In this document: positions 43,901 to 56,890 of the stretch, in pieces
Numbering within the stretch: the stretch's first letter is position 1
Layout: each line of letters begins with the position of its first letter
Assembly (NCBI RefSeq): GCF_014898815.1
Contig: NW_026515416.1
Coordinates: 1,178,001-1,242,000, forward strand
Origin: Panonychus citri
Lineage: Eukaryota > Arthropoda > Arachnida > Trombidiformes > Tetranychidae
Direction: 5' to 3'
DNA: 64,000 nt
The notes under the pieces: model-generated
Database searches by the model: none
Told to the model about the DNA's origin: nothing
Seen by the model: only the letters and a program-made list of their open reading frames with translations
Translations under genes and position numbers: made by a program

Positions 43901-46900
43901 GGTCTGATAGAGAAGGGAAAGTATCACTTTCGTTGTTGGCCTTTTTCGGAATCATCGTAATGTTTTATTATGATTAACATCGATGTATAAATGGTTATAT
44001 TAGTAGTTAAAGTAAATTAGTTGTAATATATCAGCAGCACAATCAAAATATCAACAATCATTGAGAAGAGTAAATAATTAGGCCAACGTACGGTGACAGA
44101 AACACGTTGCGAGTGCGTTTATAACAAGTACGTGCCGAAAGGGAGTAGATTCAAGGGGTGAAAATGTAAGAGAGAGAGAGAGAGAGAGAGAGATAATATT
44201 TCTTTCTCTCTCTCTCTCTCAAAATCTGATCATGATATTGTTACAATGATATGATCATGTTAATATGAACAACTCAGCATCTTCCAGGTAATCAAATGGA
44301 TTGTTAAACCTTGAAAGTTACTCAGTCAAAGGGTAAATTGTCACCTTCCTTAAAAAAAAAGTTCTGATATTATCGGTACTTTTGTCAACCTTAAGTTATT
44401 CATGACGATAATCATCATGATAAATGTGAACAACATGTCGACAGAGAAATAGAAAGGTAGAGAGACATTTTCTCTTCGATTCATGTCATCGTTCAATACA
44501 TTTTTAGGTGAGTTTAAACCTAACAATATCATCGCTATCATGTTCTATCTCATGTCATGATAAACTATTCAATTTGAAATATATCATCAAGGGAGGAGTT
44601 TATGTTTTCTTCATCAGGATGATAGATTATTGTGAGGAAATTCATTGGGAAGGAGTTAACCAGCTGATGATTAGATTCGGGGGAGGGATGAAAATTAGTA
44701 TTTTCAATATGAGAGAAGATGATTGATTAAAATCTTGTAGTCAAACAATAGTGTCAATTGAATATTTGAATTACAGTTATCGAGAAGAAGATGAAGATTA
44801 AGATGATGAGAGGAGGGTATTCATGGAATCGTCCAAGCGAATAGGCTTGCGAATGGGTTTAAAACATCGGTGGGTTGACGGAAAATGATTCAGTTTCATG
44901 GAGTATCAACAAGTGAACAGTAAGATATAAAAGGAAAATAGTGTTGACAATTAAATCATATTGTGATTTGTGATCATCAACAAACAGGAGTAAACAAACA
45001 ATTAATACTTTTCCTTGTGATAATTTAACAAAAGTTTTCATTTAAACGTTTGTGAGTGTGTAGAGAGAGACACTTAACTAATTCTCAATCCATTTAAAGC
45101 CAAATATTAATCAACTCTTTTTTTGTCACTTCCAATTAACGCAAATCAACAATGAGTCCAATTTGGAGTATACTTCTCATCGCTCTTCTCTATGTTAACC
45201 TGAGCCTTGTTGAGGCAGGTAAGAAGATGAATCAAGATGAAGTAATTGTAATCAACAACAATGGAGGTGGTAAATGTGGTGGACACACAAGGACAATTGT
45301 CAAAACCGCTGGACAAGGTAAAAAGGGAAAAGGCAAGAAAGGTAAGTTGACCAATATTATCGATTTGGGGTAGATTCAGCAAATCAATTTCAGCAAATTC
45401 ACTTTCAGCAAAATCTTTTTGAGCAAATTGTGTTTGAGCAAAACAAGCAATTGCTAATCAAATGAAAATAATATTAACAATTAAGACAAAAACTTAGTTG
45501 TGACTCAATTTTGTGAAAAATTTGACTCTAACAACGGAAACCGATGGATTTAACTTGATTCTAATAGTCAAAATACTAATATTTGTTTGATTAATCGCAA
45601 CTTCGGACCCAAAATTTAAGGTAAATTCATTGTTGATTAAACTATTTTAATCTAAAGGTAAAAATCTTCTATTCTGTTTTTGCTCAAAAACAATTTGCTC
45701 AAAAAGATTTTGCTGAAAGTGAATTTGCTGAAATTGATTTGCTGAATCTACCCATCACCATATTATCAATATAATTCATCGATAGGGATTAGAGATTATT
45801 AGTTTGCTATCATGGAAAATTCAATTTACAGAATTGAATTTTCAATAATTCTCAATGTAGATAATTAGTTTTATTTAGATTTGATTTATATTTGTTTTCT
45901 TTTTTATGTTTCTTTCTTCAATTTATATTGTCAATATATAAATTGATTATTATAAAATGATCGCAATCTAATATAATAGGTAAAGGTCACAAAATCATCT
46001 TATCATCTGGAGGTGGTAAATGTCCAGGGGAACAGAAAATTACTCATATTCCCTTCCCAATGCCTGTTCCTCACTATGAACATGTTCATCATCATGGTGG
46101 TTGGGGTCATGGTGGTTCTGAGAGACGAGAAAGTCAAATGGCTGCTGGATCAATGCCAGTTGGCTCAATGACCTCAAGCAGTTCACCAGTTCCCACAGCA
46201 ACAGTAGCTGATAAAGGAGACAGAGGAATGATGATCCCATTCCCCTTTGACCCACAAAGAATGGACATGCCCTACGCACCTCATCACATGGAAATGGCCG
46301 GTGCCAATCCCGCTGTTGCCTATGTACCTCATCCATATGGTGGACAACAACAAGCTCACCATGGACACGGTGGTCCACATCATCATCATCATCAAGGTTA
46401 TGGGCCAATGCATCAATACATGTAGACGATCATTTTAATTTCATCTCAAATACAACAATCATCTAATTAGAAATAGTAATTAATTTCTCTTGTATTTTTA
46501 ATATTATTTTTTTTTCTTTCTTTCTCTCTCTCTCTCTCTATCTTATAATTTGTAATTCCAACACAATTAACTTTTTTTTCCACACATTTTCAGTCAACAA
46601 CTAAAAATATAAACACGATCTCAATTTGAGACGCAAGGTAGATCCTTGGAATCGTAATCAAATTGGATCAACATTTTCTGTCACCCCAACAAATTAACAT
46701 TGTTTTTTTTAAGCGATCAGCCTCCGAGAATTCAAAATGGCCACCGATACATATAGCCCTAAGGCCTATGATCAACGACACATAAACACACACACACACA
46801 TACATCATTACCACAAACATCACACAAATTTCACCTTCATCATCATCATTCAATTATAACAATGACAAGATTTGATATCTTGATCAGTTAATTAACTTTT

Positions 46901-48981
46901 TTTTGTTCGATAACTTTTTTTTTTATATTCACAAGAAATGGGAAAACCCTCTTACAATTAAAAGAGTTTGTTTCTGATTTTACAACTGGTTTGGTATTTA
47001 CAGTAAATTGTAAATAAAAAATTGATTAGATCAAAATCAAGTTTGTTAATTATTCCATATGATGTATATTGTTGTTGTTGATGAATATACAATAATAATA
47101 ATAATAATATAGGAAGTTAATTAAGCTCTCAAGTTGAAACATTATCATCGTCATCAAATAAACAAATTATATCAACTTGATGAGCATAGAAACTGAAAAA
47201 ATAAGTTTGTTAATTGTTCTAAATCCTCATATGTAGTAAAATATATAAAAAGAATTGTAAACAATTAACTGATGATCTTATTTGATTAACCTGTTAATGA
47301 TGTTTTTCTCTTCAGTCAATTTAAAATTCATATAACCATTTAATAATAATAATAGGAAGTTAATTAAGCTCTCAAGTTGAAACATTATCATCGTCATCAA
47401 ATAAACAAATTATATCAACTTGATGAGCATAGAAACTGAAAAAATAAGTTTGTTAATTGTTCTAAATCCTCATATGTAGTAAAATATATAAAAAGAATTG
47501 TAAACAATTAACTGATGATCTTATTTGATTAACCTGTTAATGATGTTTTTCTCTTCAGTCAATTTAAAATTCATATAACCATTTAATAATAATAATATTA
47601 GAAAGTCAAGTTAATTTGAATTGTTAAGGTGAACGCATATAAAAATTGTGTATTAATTGTTTAACGAAAAATGAATTGCGATCAGTAAACTCAAGCTTGT
47701 GAGTATCTATACTGATTATAATGATTATATCAAGAAAATTAGGGTGAAGATGAATGTGATTAAGGTAAAGGTAAGTGAACAAAATAATCATCAACGTACA
47801 GGGTTGATGATTTAAGAGAGAGAGAGAGAGAGAGATGAACAGATTAATGATATAAAAAAAGTAGCAGGTAATCAGGGCCAATCAACCAGCCTCATGTTAC
47901 TTGATTACTATGATTATAATCATTATGATTGTTATATTACATTAAAATTAGGGCTTTACTAACTTGGAGAGTAACAAGATTTACCTTGGTAATGTTGTTA
48001 CTGGTGTTTGAATGTTTATTGGAATCATTTTCATGGTTAACTGGTTAATAGAAAATGATGGTTAGTTGAACTGTTAATTTCTCACTTGCTAATCAATGAG
48101 GAATTATTTTTATGCATCATTACCGAACCGATTTATCGAAAGCACCCATAATAACTTAATAATACATATAAATGTATATAAAAAAAGGTAAAAATTGATA
48201 TTGATGGATATTGTTTTCACCGGTAAACATTTCTACAAATATTCATTGATAGGAATTACCAAATAGGTGACACACAAGAAATACGAACAGAAAAAAAATA
48301 AGTGTGTTACTTAACCAATAAGGTAAAGCTATGTGATTACAGGTAAGTAGAAATGTTTACACCTCATCAATACCATTGAATTATCACAATTGTGTTAATA
48401 ACAAACATAGAAAAGATGATGACGAAGCTAATGGTGACGACGATGAGAAGAGAATCATAAGAGGATAGAAAACAAAAAGAATATAGAAAACAAAAAGAGA
48501 ATAGAATTTGGGTGAAAAAGAAAAAATTAACCGATTAAAATTTGATTTTTTCTTTTTTTTCCGCTGATTTGCTATTTTCTTCATTTCCTCTTACAAATCA
48601 GGTAAGAAGACATTAAGAAGAAGACTCATTTTAAAAGATTAAACAATAACGTTAATTAACCTTGAAGATGACAGATCAAATCAAATCGAAACACCATTAA
48701 CCTGGTGAAATGGAGGTGAGAGGTGGGTTAACAGGTAAGAGAGAGAGAGAGAGAGAAAAAAAGAAAAATTTTGCAGGAAGATAAACACAAAGAGGAAGCA
48801 GAAGATGATTGGAAGAGAAGTTTAATGATAAGGTAAGTGAGAGAGATAATGGTAAGTTAAAACAAAGAGACAATCAGAAAGGAAATAGAAACTAATTAGA
48901 GTAAATAATTGTGATCAACAATAAATTACCTGCAGGAGGATGTCCAGCTTTAAGGTTACTAGTTTCTTCAGGTGAAGACAT
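40970..48981 (-). CDS. DAP: Death-associated protein 1
   Basis: Small proline-rich cytosolic protein; the mammalian homologue is an mTOR substrate that restrains autophagy and can mark dormant ribosomes. Exons (minus) 48930-48981, 41178-41341 and 40970-41086 join in phase to give 110 residues (human 102). It begins MSSPEETSNLKAGHPPAVK, continues with VGGMRITQHKP, an acidic Glu run, ESPPKTQNIVISGAVARGD and DFPPEAIKAFHEKP, and ends HTIQQPRK. Both ends match the human protein closely. Intron 1 is about 7.6 kb, strikingly long for a 333-nt coding region. It hosts a complete gene on the plus strand (45152-46425), a foldback element and a tandem duplication. It shares a roughly 0.5-kb divergent promoter with SETD1. 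Confidence 0.93.
41342..45151 (-). other. DAP1 intron 1, distal part
   Basis: AT-rich intron with (GA)n tracts at 42611-42628 and 44170-44192. The latter is followed by a complementary (CT)n run at 44201-44220. Two less AT-rich islands (43885-43965 and 44090-44160) stand out but have no recognised identity. Confidence 0.5.
45152..46425 (+). CDS. Secreted His/Gly-rich protein nested in DAP1 intron
   Basis: Exons 45152-45341 and 45980-46425 join in phase to give 211 residues. The N-terminus MSPIWSILLIALLYVNLSLV is a clear signal peptide with likely cleavage near VEAG. The mature protein has two similar Gly-Gly-Lys-Cys segments (NGGGKCGG and SGGGKCPG) around a Gly/Lys stretch (GQGKKGKGKKGKGHK). 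A Pro/Met/His-rich half with HHHGGWGHGG, YVPHPYGG and GGPHHHHHQGYGP follows. I do not recognise a family. Composition resembles arthropod cuticular, silk-associated or metal-binding secreted proteins, but that is only compositional. Its single intron contains the foldback element. It is on the strand opposite to its host gene DAP1. Confidence 0.8.
45368..45753. mobile_element. Foldback/MITE-like element with about 70-bp terminal inverted repeats
   Basis: The left arm, 45368-45440, and the right arm, about 45683-45753, are near-perfect inverted repeats beginning GGGTAGATTCAGCAAATC. Each arm is itself made of roughly 15-bp units starting CAGCAAA or GAGCAAA. The interior of about 240 bp has no coding capacity. 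No convincing target duplication was found. It lies inside the intron of the His/Gly-rich gene, 27 bp after the donor. Confidence 0.85.
46426..47110 (+). other. 3' region of the His/Gly-rich gene
   Basis: Contains a (CT)n tract near 46524-46540 and a short less AT-rich patch at 46710-46780 with a 45-codon open frame. The tail is A/T-rich. Transcript end not fixed. Confidence 0.4.
47111..47596. repeat. Exact tandem duplication, 243-bp unit
   Basis: 47111-47353 and 47354-47596 read the same throughout as far as I can compare them, each starting AGGAAGTTAATTAAGCTC and ending in AATAATAAT. It lies within DAP1 intron 1. It is either a very recent duplication or an assembly artefact. Confidence 0.9.
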
Positions 48982-49497
48982 AATTTACTTAAGGTGAGAA
49001 TAGAATGAAACAAAAATCAATTCAATTAAAGATGAAACAATTTGATCAAATTTCCAACAACTCGTATGGTTATTAAACTACAAATGGAAAAGAATAAAGA
49101 ATAAAAAAAGAATAAAAAACAACCAAGAGAGAGAGAGAGAAAAGAAAACGATGTGAAAGAGAATAAAAGAAACAGAGAAAGAAAGAGAAAGAAAGTGAAA
49201 ACGAAACGTAGAAATTAATTCTCTGTCTGTGTCTCTGTCTTTTCAATTCTATTCTCTTTCTCTTTGGTTTCGCTTTTTTTTGTTCTTCTCTTTTTCGAAA
49301 AAACCGCCTTAGTGTTAGGAGATATTTTATCGGATTCGTTTCGAGTATCGGATATTCTTTGATCGGCTCATCAATTGCACACTGAATGTGAATTTCTTGT
49401 ATTTTTTTTTCTTGTGTCGATTTGTTGTGTGAATTTTTAGCCAATTTAATTAATTACCTCTTCTAATTATTTCCTTACCATTGATGGTGCTTTTATT
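48982..49497. promoter_or_regulatory. Divergent promoter of DAP1 and SETD1
   Basis: About 0.5 kb between the two start codons. It includes a (GA)n stretch near 49127-49140 and a mixed GAAA/GTGTCTCTGTC region. No TATA box was recognised. A weak ACACTAAGGCGG on the minus strand near 49305 faintly resembles the CTCF-like motifs seen further left. Confidence 0.45.
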
Positions 49498-52400
49498 ATG
49501 GAAAAGCCTTCATCAATGGCTAATCATAAAACAGAAAATTGGAAATTAATTGTGGACCCAGCATTTAAAAAGGGATCTACTAAAGTTTACCGATATGAAG
49601 GTGTAGTAGCTGGGGTAAGTGGTTTTCTCTTTACTGATGTTTTCTTTTCTCTTTTTTTCTCTTTCTTTTTTTTTATTTTCTTCTTTTCTCATTCTACTTT
49701 CTCTCTTTTTCTCTCTTTTTCTCTTCTTCTCTATCACTTTTTTCTCTTAATCTCTCTCACATGAGATGAATTTTTATTTTAAATGTTCTTCCAATTTTTA
49801 GCCTTTTTTCTTCGTTAGGTTTCTTTCAATTTTCTCCTCGACCAAACAAATGGCTATTGATGGTCATACTTACATTAATCTTCTTCATTTGTTATCATGT
49901 CTTTTATCCTTGTCTTCTTGTTCTTTTTTTTCATTAACAGAAGGAATGTTTATATCCACCAGTTGTACCCAAAGATCCTCGATCCAAATTGAACATTCGA
50001 TTAAAAAGCTCAGAGACATTTGAATACAAATTAACAAAGTTCAAAGTAAGAATTGAATCGCAAAGAGAAATTATCTCATGTCTAATATTTATTTTCTCTG
50101 GCTCTCACTCTCACTCTCACTTTCTCTTTCTCTCTCTCTCTCTTGTTTATTTTTCTTCTTTCTCTCCTTTATTTTAGATTGATAGTAATTATGTTGGTCC
50201 TCCTCCACCTGTAGAAGTTTCAATTTCAAATTTAAATGATAACGTAAAGGAAAATTTTTTAAAAGGACTATTGGAGCCATATGGTGAAGTTGAAGAACTT
50301 GAAATCTATTATCATCCCAAAAATAATAAACACTTGGGATTAGCTCGGGTAACATTTGCCAGCACAAATGCAGCCAAAGCTTGTGTTGAGAAAATGAATA
50401 ATGAAACTGTCATGGGAAATATTCTCATTGTTTTTTATGATCCACATGGTCAGTATGACTTTTTTTTTTTTCAACTTTCCATGTAATATGTTTTTTTATA
50501 TTTTTCTCTCTTCTTTTACATATTTTCATCTCTCAGGTAAAAAGATTAATCAACTTAAGGAACAGCATATCAATCCACCACCACCACCAAAACCAACTCA
50601 ACCTCCAACTTCTAATAAACATTATACATCTAGTGGGACCGACATTGATGTTAGCCATCTCAACTCAAAACCATCAGAAAATTCATCTCTTCCTAGTGTA
50701 CAATCATCTCATTATGGTTATAATTGTAAAAATAATGGCGCAACAATCCCTTATCCTGATCAAGCTGGATCAATGAGACCGCCGGATAGTAATTATCCAT
50801 TCGGCGGTGGTAGTATGTCTTTTATTAATAATTCAACCGGTATGCCAAGCTGGGCTCAGGCAAGTTTATGGGATGCAACATCAAATGTTAACAATACACC
50901 AACTATCCCTAAAGGAAGTCCAATGAGAGAAAGTTTAGACTCAAGAATAGAATTGCTTCTTCAACAAAGGCATATCGGTTCAGCGCCAACTTTTCTCGGT
51001 GAAATTGGAGGTATGTCTGGTTTGGGTAGTCCTCCTTTCGATCAAACTGGATTCACACAAGAATTTACCCAATCATTTGGGACCAAATTGTCATTACATC
51101 AAGAAGACTCAAATACATCAGAACCCGATATGTTATTAGACAAAGCGGATTCTGTTTGTGAAACACCACCATCACCTTTTGAAACGGGAACGGCTTTCAT
51201 TGAATGTTACAAAATGACCAAAGAAATTGATGCGGGAAGAGAACCTTGTTTAAATAGTGATGAAGGCGACGAGGAAGACGATTTTAACATTGATGATCAG
51301 GATGGTAATGCAACCCCACTTAAAGATGAAAAGTATAACCTCTAGTAAAAAGCGTTCAAAGATTAAAAAACTTCAAGCTGTAAAAAACCATGGTGGTGGA
51401 GATGATGATAGAATGTCTTTATCATCTTTAAGTAGCGGTGAGAAACTTCAAGTGACAGCTAATGAGCCTTCCATGACTTCAGGTATTGTTCATCACCCAA
51501 TGTTCCCAAGTGAACAAGTCCAAATGATGGCCCGAATGGGTATTTGGAAACCCGGAATGGGTTCCGGTGTAATTGGAATGCCACCTACTGGTGGTGGTCA
51601 GCAAAGTTATTTTACTTCTGTTGGTTCATTCCATCAAACATTTCAACCTCTCTCATACCCACTAACCAATTTAGCCATAACACCTTCCAGACCTCCTTTT
51701 ACTCCTTTTCCATTCACATCTTCAGGACTTTTTACCAGTTATCCGATCTCCGGTTTTTTAGCAATGCCAAATTCAAGTAACAACTTGGTCAACAACAAGA
51801 TGCGATTGAATAACCATGATAACCATCAGAATCAACAAAAGTCAAATAGGGACGAAGGAAATTGGAAACAACGAAGATTAGAAGACAAGAGAAGACCTTT
51901 AACCCAACGTGTTTGTGAGAAGATTGTCCAAGAACTGAAAGAAATAATTGATAGAGATATTAGGAAAAAAATGGTTGAAAATACTGCCTTCCGAATGTTT
52001 GACAGTTGGTGGGATGATCACGAGAAATCGAAACAAAAAAGTCGAATCAAAGATACCTCATCAACAGTTACATCGGTAACAACAAATACCCAACCTCAGA
52101 ATAACAATAATCAACAAGAAGATAAAAAGGAATCTAGTGCTATCAACTCTTCTTGGGCTGCAATATCAACTTTTTATGACAAAAGCAAGGAAATTAATAC
52201 TTTTAAAATTAGTAATAATGCAGGCTTTGGTTTAGGCCTTGGTCTACGTTCAGTGATACCCAAAATGCCTTCTTTCCGGCGTAAAATGAGAAAACCACCA
52301 ACACCACCACAAGAAGATGAAGAATCTCGAGATGCAAAAGTTGCTTCTGACGATGAAGATAGTAAAAAATCATCTGTTGACGAGGAAATGTACAAAAATG

Positions 52401-54910
52401 GAGCTACCGTAAGCAGTAATTGGAAGAAAAATCGAGCCGCTGCGGTAATTGAAGATGAAAGGCACGATTCGTCCTCCGATGAATCTGAATCTAGTCAAAC
52501 AAAAGCACGAAGGCACCGAAGTCACAGTTTATCAAGTATCAGCAGTTCTAGTATGACTTCTGGGATCGCCAGTAGCAGCTCAAGTTCTAGTTCAAGTGAT
52601 GAGGATGAACCTTTTGGTTCAGATTTAAGTTCAGATTCTGAGGTTTCCAGTGATGATGAATCAACTGTAGCCACAGATGAAGAGGGACCAGTGAAAATTA
52701 AATCCAAATCTAGTAATCGTAAATTGATCACATCAGAAGATGATGAAACTTCCTTCCAAGAGACTATTTTAAACAAGGAATTTAAAGACACTGCCAAACC
52801 AACAACAACAATTAGTAATAAACAAAAGTCAACCATCGAAGTGAAAATTGAACCTAAAAATGATCTTAGTAGACTTGAATTTGAAGCATCCGAAGCACTA
52901 GTTGCTTTATCTACATGTTTTAAACCATCCGGAGATAAATTACTTCATTCAGATGTTAAATCAAGTGAATTAGAAAAGAAAGATGGAAGAGTAAAAAGTG
53001 CAAGTGAAACCGATTCAGCTCCTGAATCTGAAAGGTTTGACAATTCAGAGGTCGATATGCCCGTTGAATCGGTCGCTTTTGATCACTCTTATTGTATTCG
53101 AAAAGGTTCTAAAGAGGTGTTGATAAAACCAAGTATTGATTCTGTTATTGACTCTGTTATTGACTCCGTTGTAAAAGGTCACGATGATGAAGATGATGTT
53201 GATATGGTTAATGATCATGTTTATAGTAAATCACATGAAAAGGCAGGGAAAAAATGGAATAAGAAAAAATCATCAACCACTACAACACCAGTGATACCAA
53301 GTGATTTCTCCGTCTTCCCTCGTGTTGCCTCTGAATGGCGTCGGGCAAAGCGTAATAATGCAAGTGAGATTATTGATTATGAAATTGTTGCCGATGATTT
53401 TATGGAACAAGTGAAAACTGTCTTTAAACCTAGAGAACCAATTGATGAGTTGAAAATATTATACGACTTTTTAACCAACGGAATTGATGCTGAAGATATC
53501 AACTATTTAAAACGATCATATGATCTTATGTTACTTCAAGAAGATTCAAGATATTGGTGGTTAAATGAAATCCATTGGTTTGACCATCCACCAACTGCCT
53601 GTAAAGACTCAGTGCCTAGAAAGAAACGTAAAACAGATGATAATCATCCTAAAGTTCATACAACGGGTTGTGCTCGAACCGAAGGTTATTATAAGATGAC
53701 CAAAAGTGAAAAGATGAAGTATTCGTATCTCACCTCAACCTCTGTTAACGATGAGAAACAAAAAGCACTAAGGGTGCGAATGCCAACCACTCAACAGTCA
53801 ACACGTGAAGCTCGTTCAAATCAACGAAGACTATTGGCCAGTGTTCAGGACGCTGCTTGGTCAGATCTTGTTAAATTTAATCACCTACAGGTATTAAATA
53901 TATTCCTTACCTTATCTTACCTTTGAAACTCACAATCAATCTTACGATTTAAATTTCAACATTGATTTAATGCCTTTCTAACTCTCTCTCTCTCTCTCTC
54001 CTCTCTTCTTTCCTATATTCCAGTTCCGTAAAAAACAACTTAAATTTGCAAGAAGTAGAATCCACGATTGGGGACTTTTTGCTCTGGAACCGATCGCTGC
54101 TGATGAAATGGTCATCGAATACGTGGGACAGGCGATCAGGCCAATAGTCGCGGATCTAAGAGAAAAGAAATACAACGAAATGGGCATTGGAAGTTCGTAT
54201 CTATTCAGGGTCGATTTAGAAACTATTATAGATGCCACCAAATCTGGAAATCTGGCTCGTTTTATAAATCATAGTTGCACTGTAAGTACAATTTATTACT
54301 CATTAATTGATAGTCTTGAAAAAATCAACACTGATCTTTTTTATCCACGAGGGAGGGGAAGAGTCATAAGTGATTAACATAAGGAAACATTAAACCCTAA
54401 CAATTTGTCTGAAATTATTTTTCATTTTTCTGTTATCTAATCAGCTGACTGAGCTTTTTCATCATTCAGCCAATGAATCATTCATTTTATCATAAAGCTG
54501 ATCATTTAGTCAAAAGATGGAGCCTTATTTAATTTTAGCGCGATAATTGTATTCTAAAAAACTGTAATTGTGTTTAAATTTATGTTATTAGGGAATTCAT
54601 TTTTTACTTTTCTCAGTGTTAATTATATCATTTGATCATATTGATAATCATGGCTTATCAATTTACTTATAATAATAGTAACGTTTCTTTATCTAATTCA
54701 ATTTTGTTTTTTTTTCTCTTCTCTTTTTCCTTACAGCCAAACTGCTATGCTAAAGTTATCACCGTTGAAAGTCATAAGAAAATTGTGATATATTCTAAAC
54801 AACCCATAGAAGTGGATGAAGAAATAACCTACGATTATAAATTCCCTATAGAAGATGAGAAGATACCCTGTTTATGCTCGACACCGCAATGTCGAGGTTT
54901 CCTAAACTGA
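49498..54910 (+). CDS. SETD1: SETD1/Set1 histone H3K4 methyltransferase, one frame break
   Basis: Catalytic subunit of the Set1/COMPASS complex, methylating H3K4 at active promoters. Exons: 49498-49614, 49941-50045, 50178-50448, 50537-53890, 54024-54281 and 54737-54910. Near 51328-51331 an extra A (AAAA for AAA) breaks the frame. Omitting it makes all phases close and gives about 1,425 residues. N-terminal ENWKLIVDPAF and KVYRYEG precede an RRM (about 85-165) with EPYGEVEELEIYYHP and KHLGLARVTF. A long Ser/Asp/Glu-rich middle follows. N-SET (from about 1095) includes SEWRRAKRNN and the WDR5-binding GCARTEGYY. The SET domain (1283 to end) has WGLFALEPIAADEMVIEYVG, FINHSC, EEITYDYKF, post-SET CLCSTPQC and terminal GFLN. 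The intact SET end shows the gene is real, so the break is most likely a consensus error. Confidence 0.95.
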
Positions 54911-56890
54911 TTTCTCTTAATCCATCTTCCTTTTACATCTTCTCAATCACAACAAAAGTACATCTCACTCTCTCTCTCTTTTCTCCTTCTTCCTCACTTT
55001 GTACTTTAAAAATTATCCTCTTCTCTCTTCAGACTCTCTCCACTCACACACTCATTCACATAAACACACACACACACACAAACGCTCCCTCTTTTTCTAC
55101 CTCACTCCCAGTAAATTGTTTCTCTCCTTCTTTTACCCGATTCCCTCTCTCTCTCTATAAATATATATAAAATTCATTTGTAAACTCATCAATTCAAGCG
55201 ACACAAAAAATTGTTGCATTAGTGAAAAAAGATAATATTTTGTAAACAAAAACAATTAATCAGTTATCATCAGCAACAAACAAAACACAAGTCCATCTCT
55301 ACATAATAAACAAAACAAGAAAAAAAAACATCACTAATAACAATTAAGATGAAAAATCTAAATCAAAAGACTCTGATTTTTTTTTCATAATTTAAAATGT
55401 TAAAGTTTTGAAGATGAAAAATTAACCAAAACAATTAGCTCGCAAATCAAATGTGCTGGAAAACATTTAAATATAAAAGTTTAATTCTATTAACAAAAAA
55501 AAAACGATTAAGTTTCCATTTAGGTTAATTTAATCATCTGATTTATGGTTAATTGTTAATGAAGGAATTACAATAATCTTTAATCAAACACACAACGGGA
55601 AAACATTTAATCATTTGAACAACTGTACAAATTTGTGAGAACAATGAAAATAAATTGTTTATCTGGGAACAGAATTGAGGTTCGTTATTTAATCATCATT
55701 AACTTAATTGTTACCATCACATGAAAATATTGATATAAGGAAACAGGAACATGATATAAGGTAAACATTATCATGTGGATCACATAGGAAACCAGGAACC
55801 AGAATAAGATGTTGAAGTGATTTTAATACTTGATAGCAGATCAGAATCTCTCATGCTGGTTGAACTCTGGAGTTCTGGCTTCATGGTGGAAGATGATAAT
55901 AGCAATGAATGAGAATTTTGATAAATGGAAGAAAAAATCATCATGAAGAGAGAGAGAGAGAGAAAATTGTAAAAGGCTAATACATGATAATGATGGAGAA
56001 TTTGAAAAGTTGTATCAACAACCATGATGATTATCCCGATTTCTGGCTGGAAAAGAATCAAATGAAAATGGTAATTGATGTAATCGTAATTTGAACATTT
56101 ACGTTTTTTGGTTCGAAATGAAAAATTCTGATCAACCAATCATTTTGTTGAGAACTTTTTCCTAAAACTGTAGGAATTGTTTTTCCTTCCATTGATTTGA
56201 TTACCTGCGATTTTATTGATTCTCATTGAATTATCATGATACATAATAGATACACTTGTAAACCATTAACAGTAACAAAAGCCATTATTGATCATTGATT
56301 GTTAGTATATTATTTTCAGGCAACAATTTAATCTGATCACTTTAAGTGTAAAAATGTTGATATCAATCATTTCGATTGTATCAATAATTTAAATTTCACT
56401 TGAATCTGTCCAAATCAATAGCAAATAATAACTGTATTGCCAATTGATTTAATTGTTATGTACTATAAAAATCATATTTATCAATGACAATTGAATATCA
56501 TCGTTTAATTGGATTAATCAGTGTCACTGTTACAATTAATATTGATGGAAAATCAAATCCAATGGTATTAATTGTTTACCTTTATCATTTGTGTAAATAT
56601 TGATTATCATGATTGTTATCATCACAATTGATGCTTTATTCATATTCAATATAACAATCAACCATTGGAACTAAAATTAACCTGACAATTTAATCATGAT
56701 AATCACATTACAGATAATCAACTTAATCATATATAACAATTATAAAATAGTCAACTATTAATATAATAATAAACATAATGATTTATTTTTGTACAATATG
56801 ATTTGATTTAGTTTGTTGTTGTTGTTGTTGTTTTTACAATTAAATCATGTTTCATGTTAATCGTTAGCACAATAATAAAATTGATCATGT
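54911..56890. other. Convergent 3' region between SETD1 and the GPCR
   Basis: SETD1 3' UTR candidates lie up to about 55200, with (CT)n and (CA)n runs (55068-55080). Beyond this is AT-rich sequence. A Ser-rich minus-strand open frame at 55780-56139 was considered as an alternative last exon of the GPCR but has no supporting splice or similarity evidence. Confidence 0.5.

Noticed and set aside
46040..46408. Minus-strand open frames opposite the His-rich exon
   Set aside because: Complement of His/Gly codons; the plus-strand gene has a signal peptide and in-phase intron.
46710..46850. 45-codon frame starting ATGGCCACC downstream of the His-rich gene
   Set aside because: Good start context but it becomes a (CA)n-derived His/Thr stretch; more likely 3' UTR.
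55780..56139. Ser-rich minus-strand frame as alternative GPCR last exon
   Set aside because: The GPCR already ends properly at 56891, and no acceptor or similarity supports this frame.
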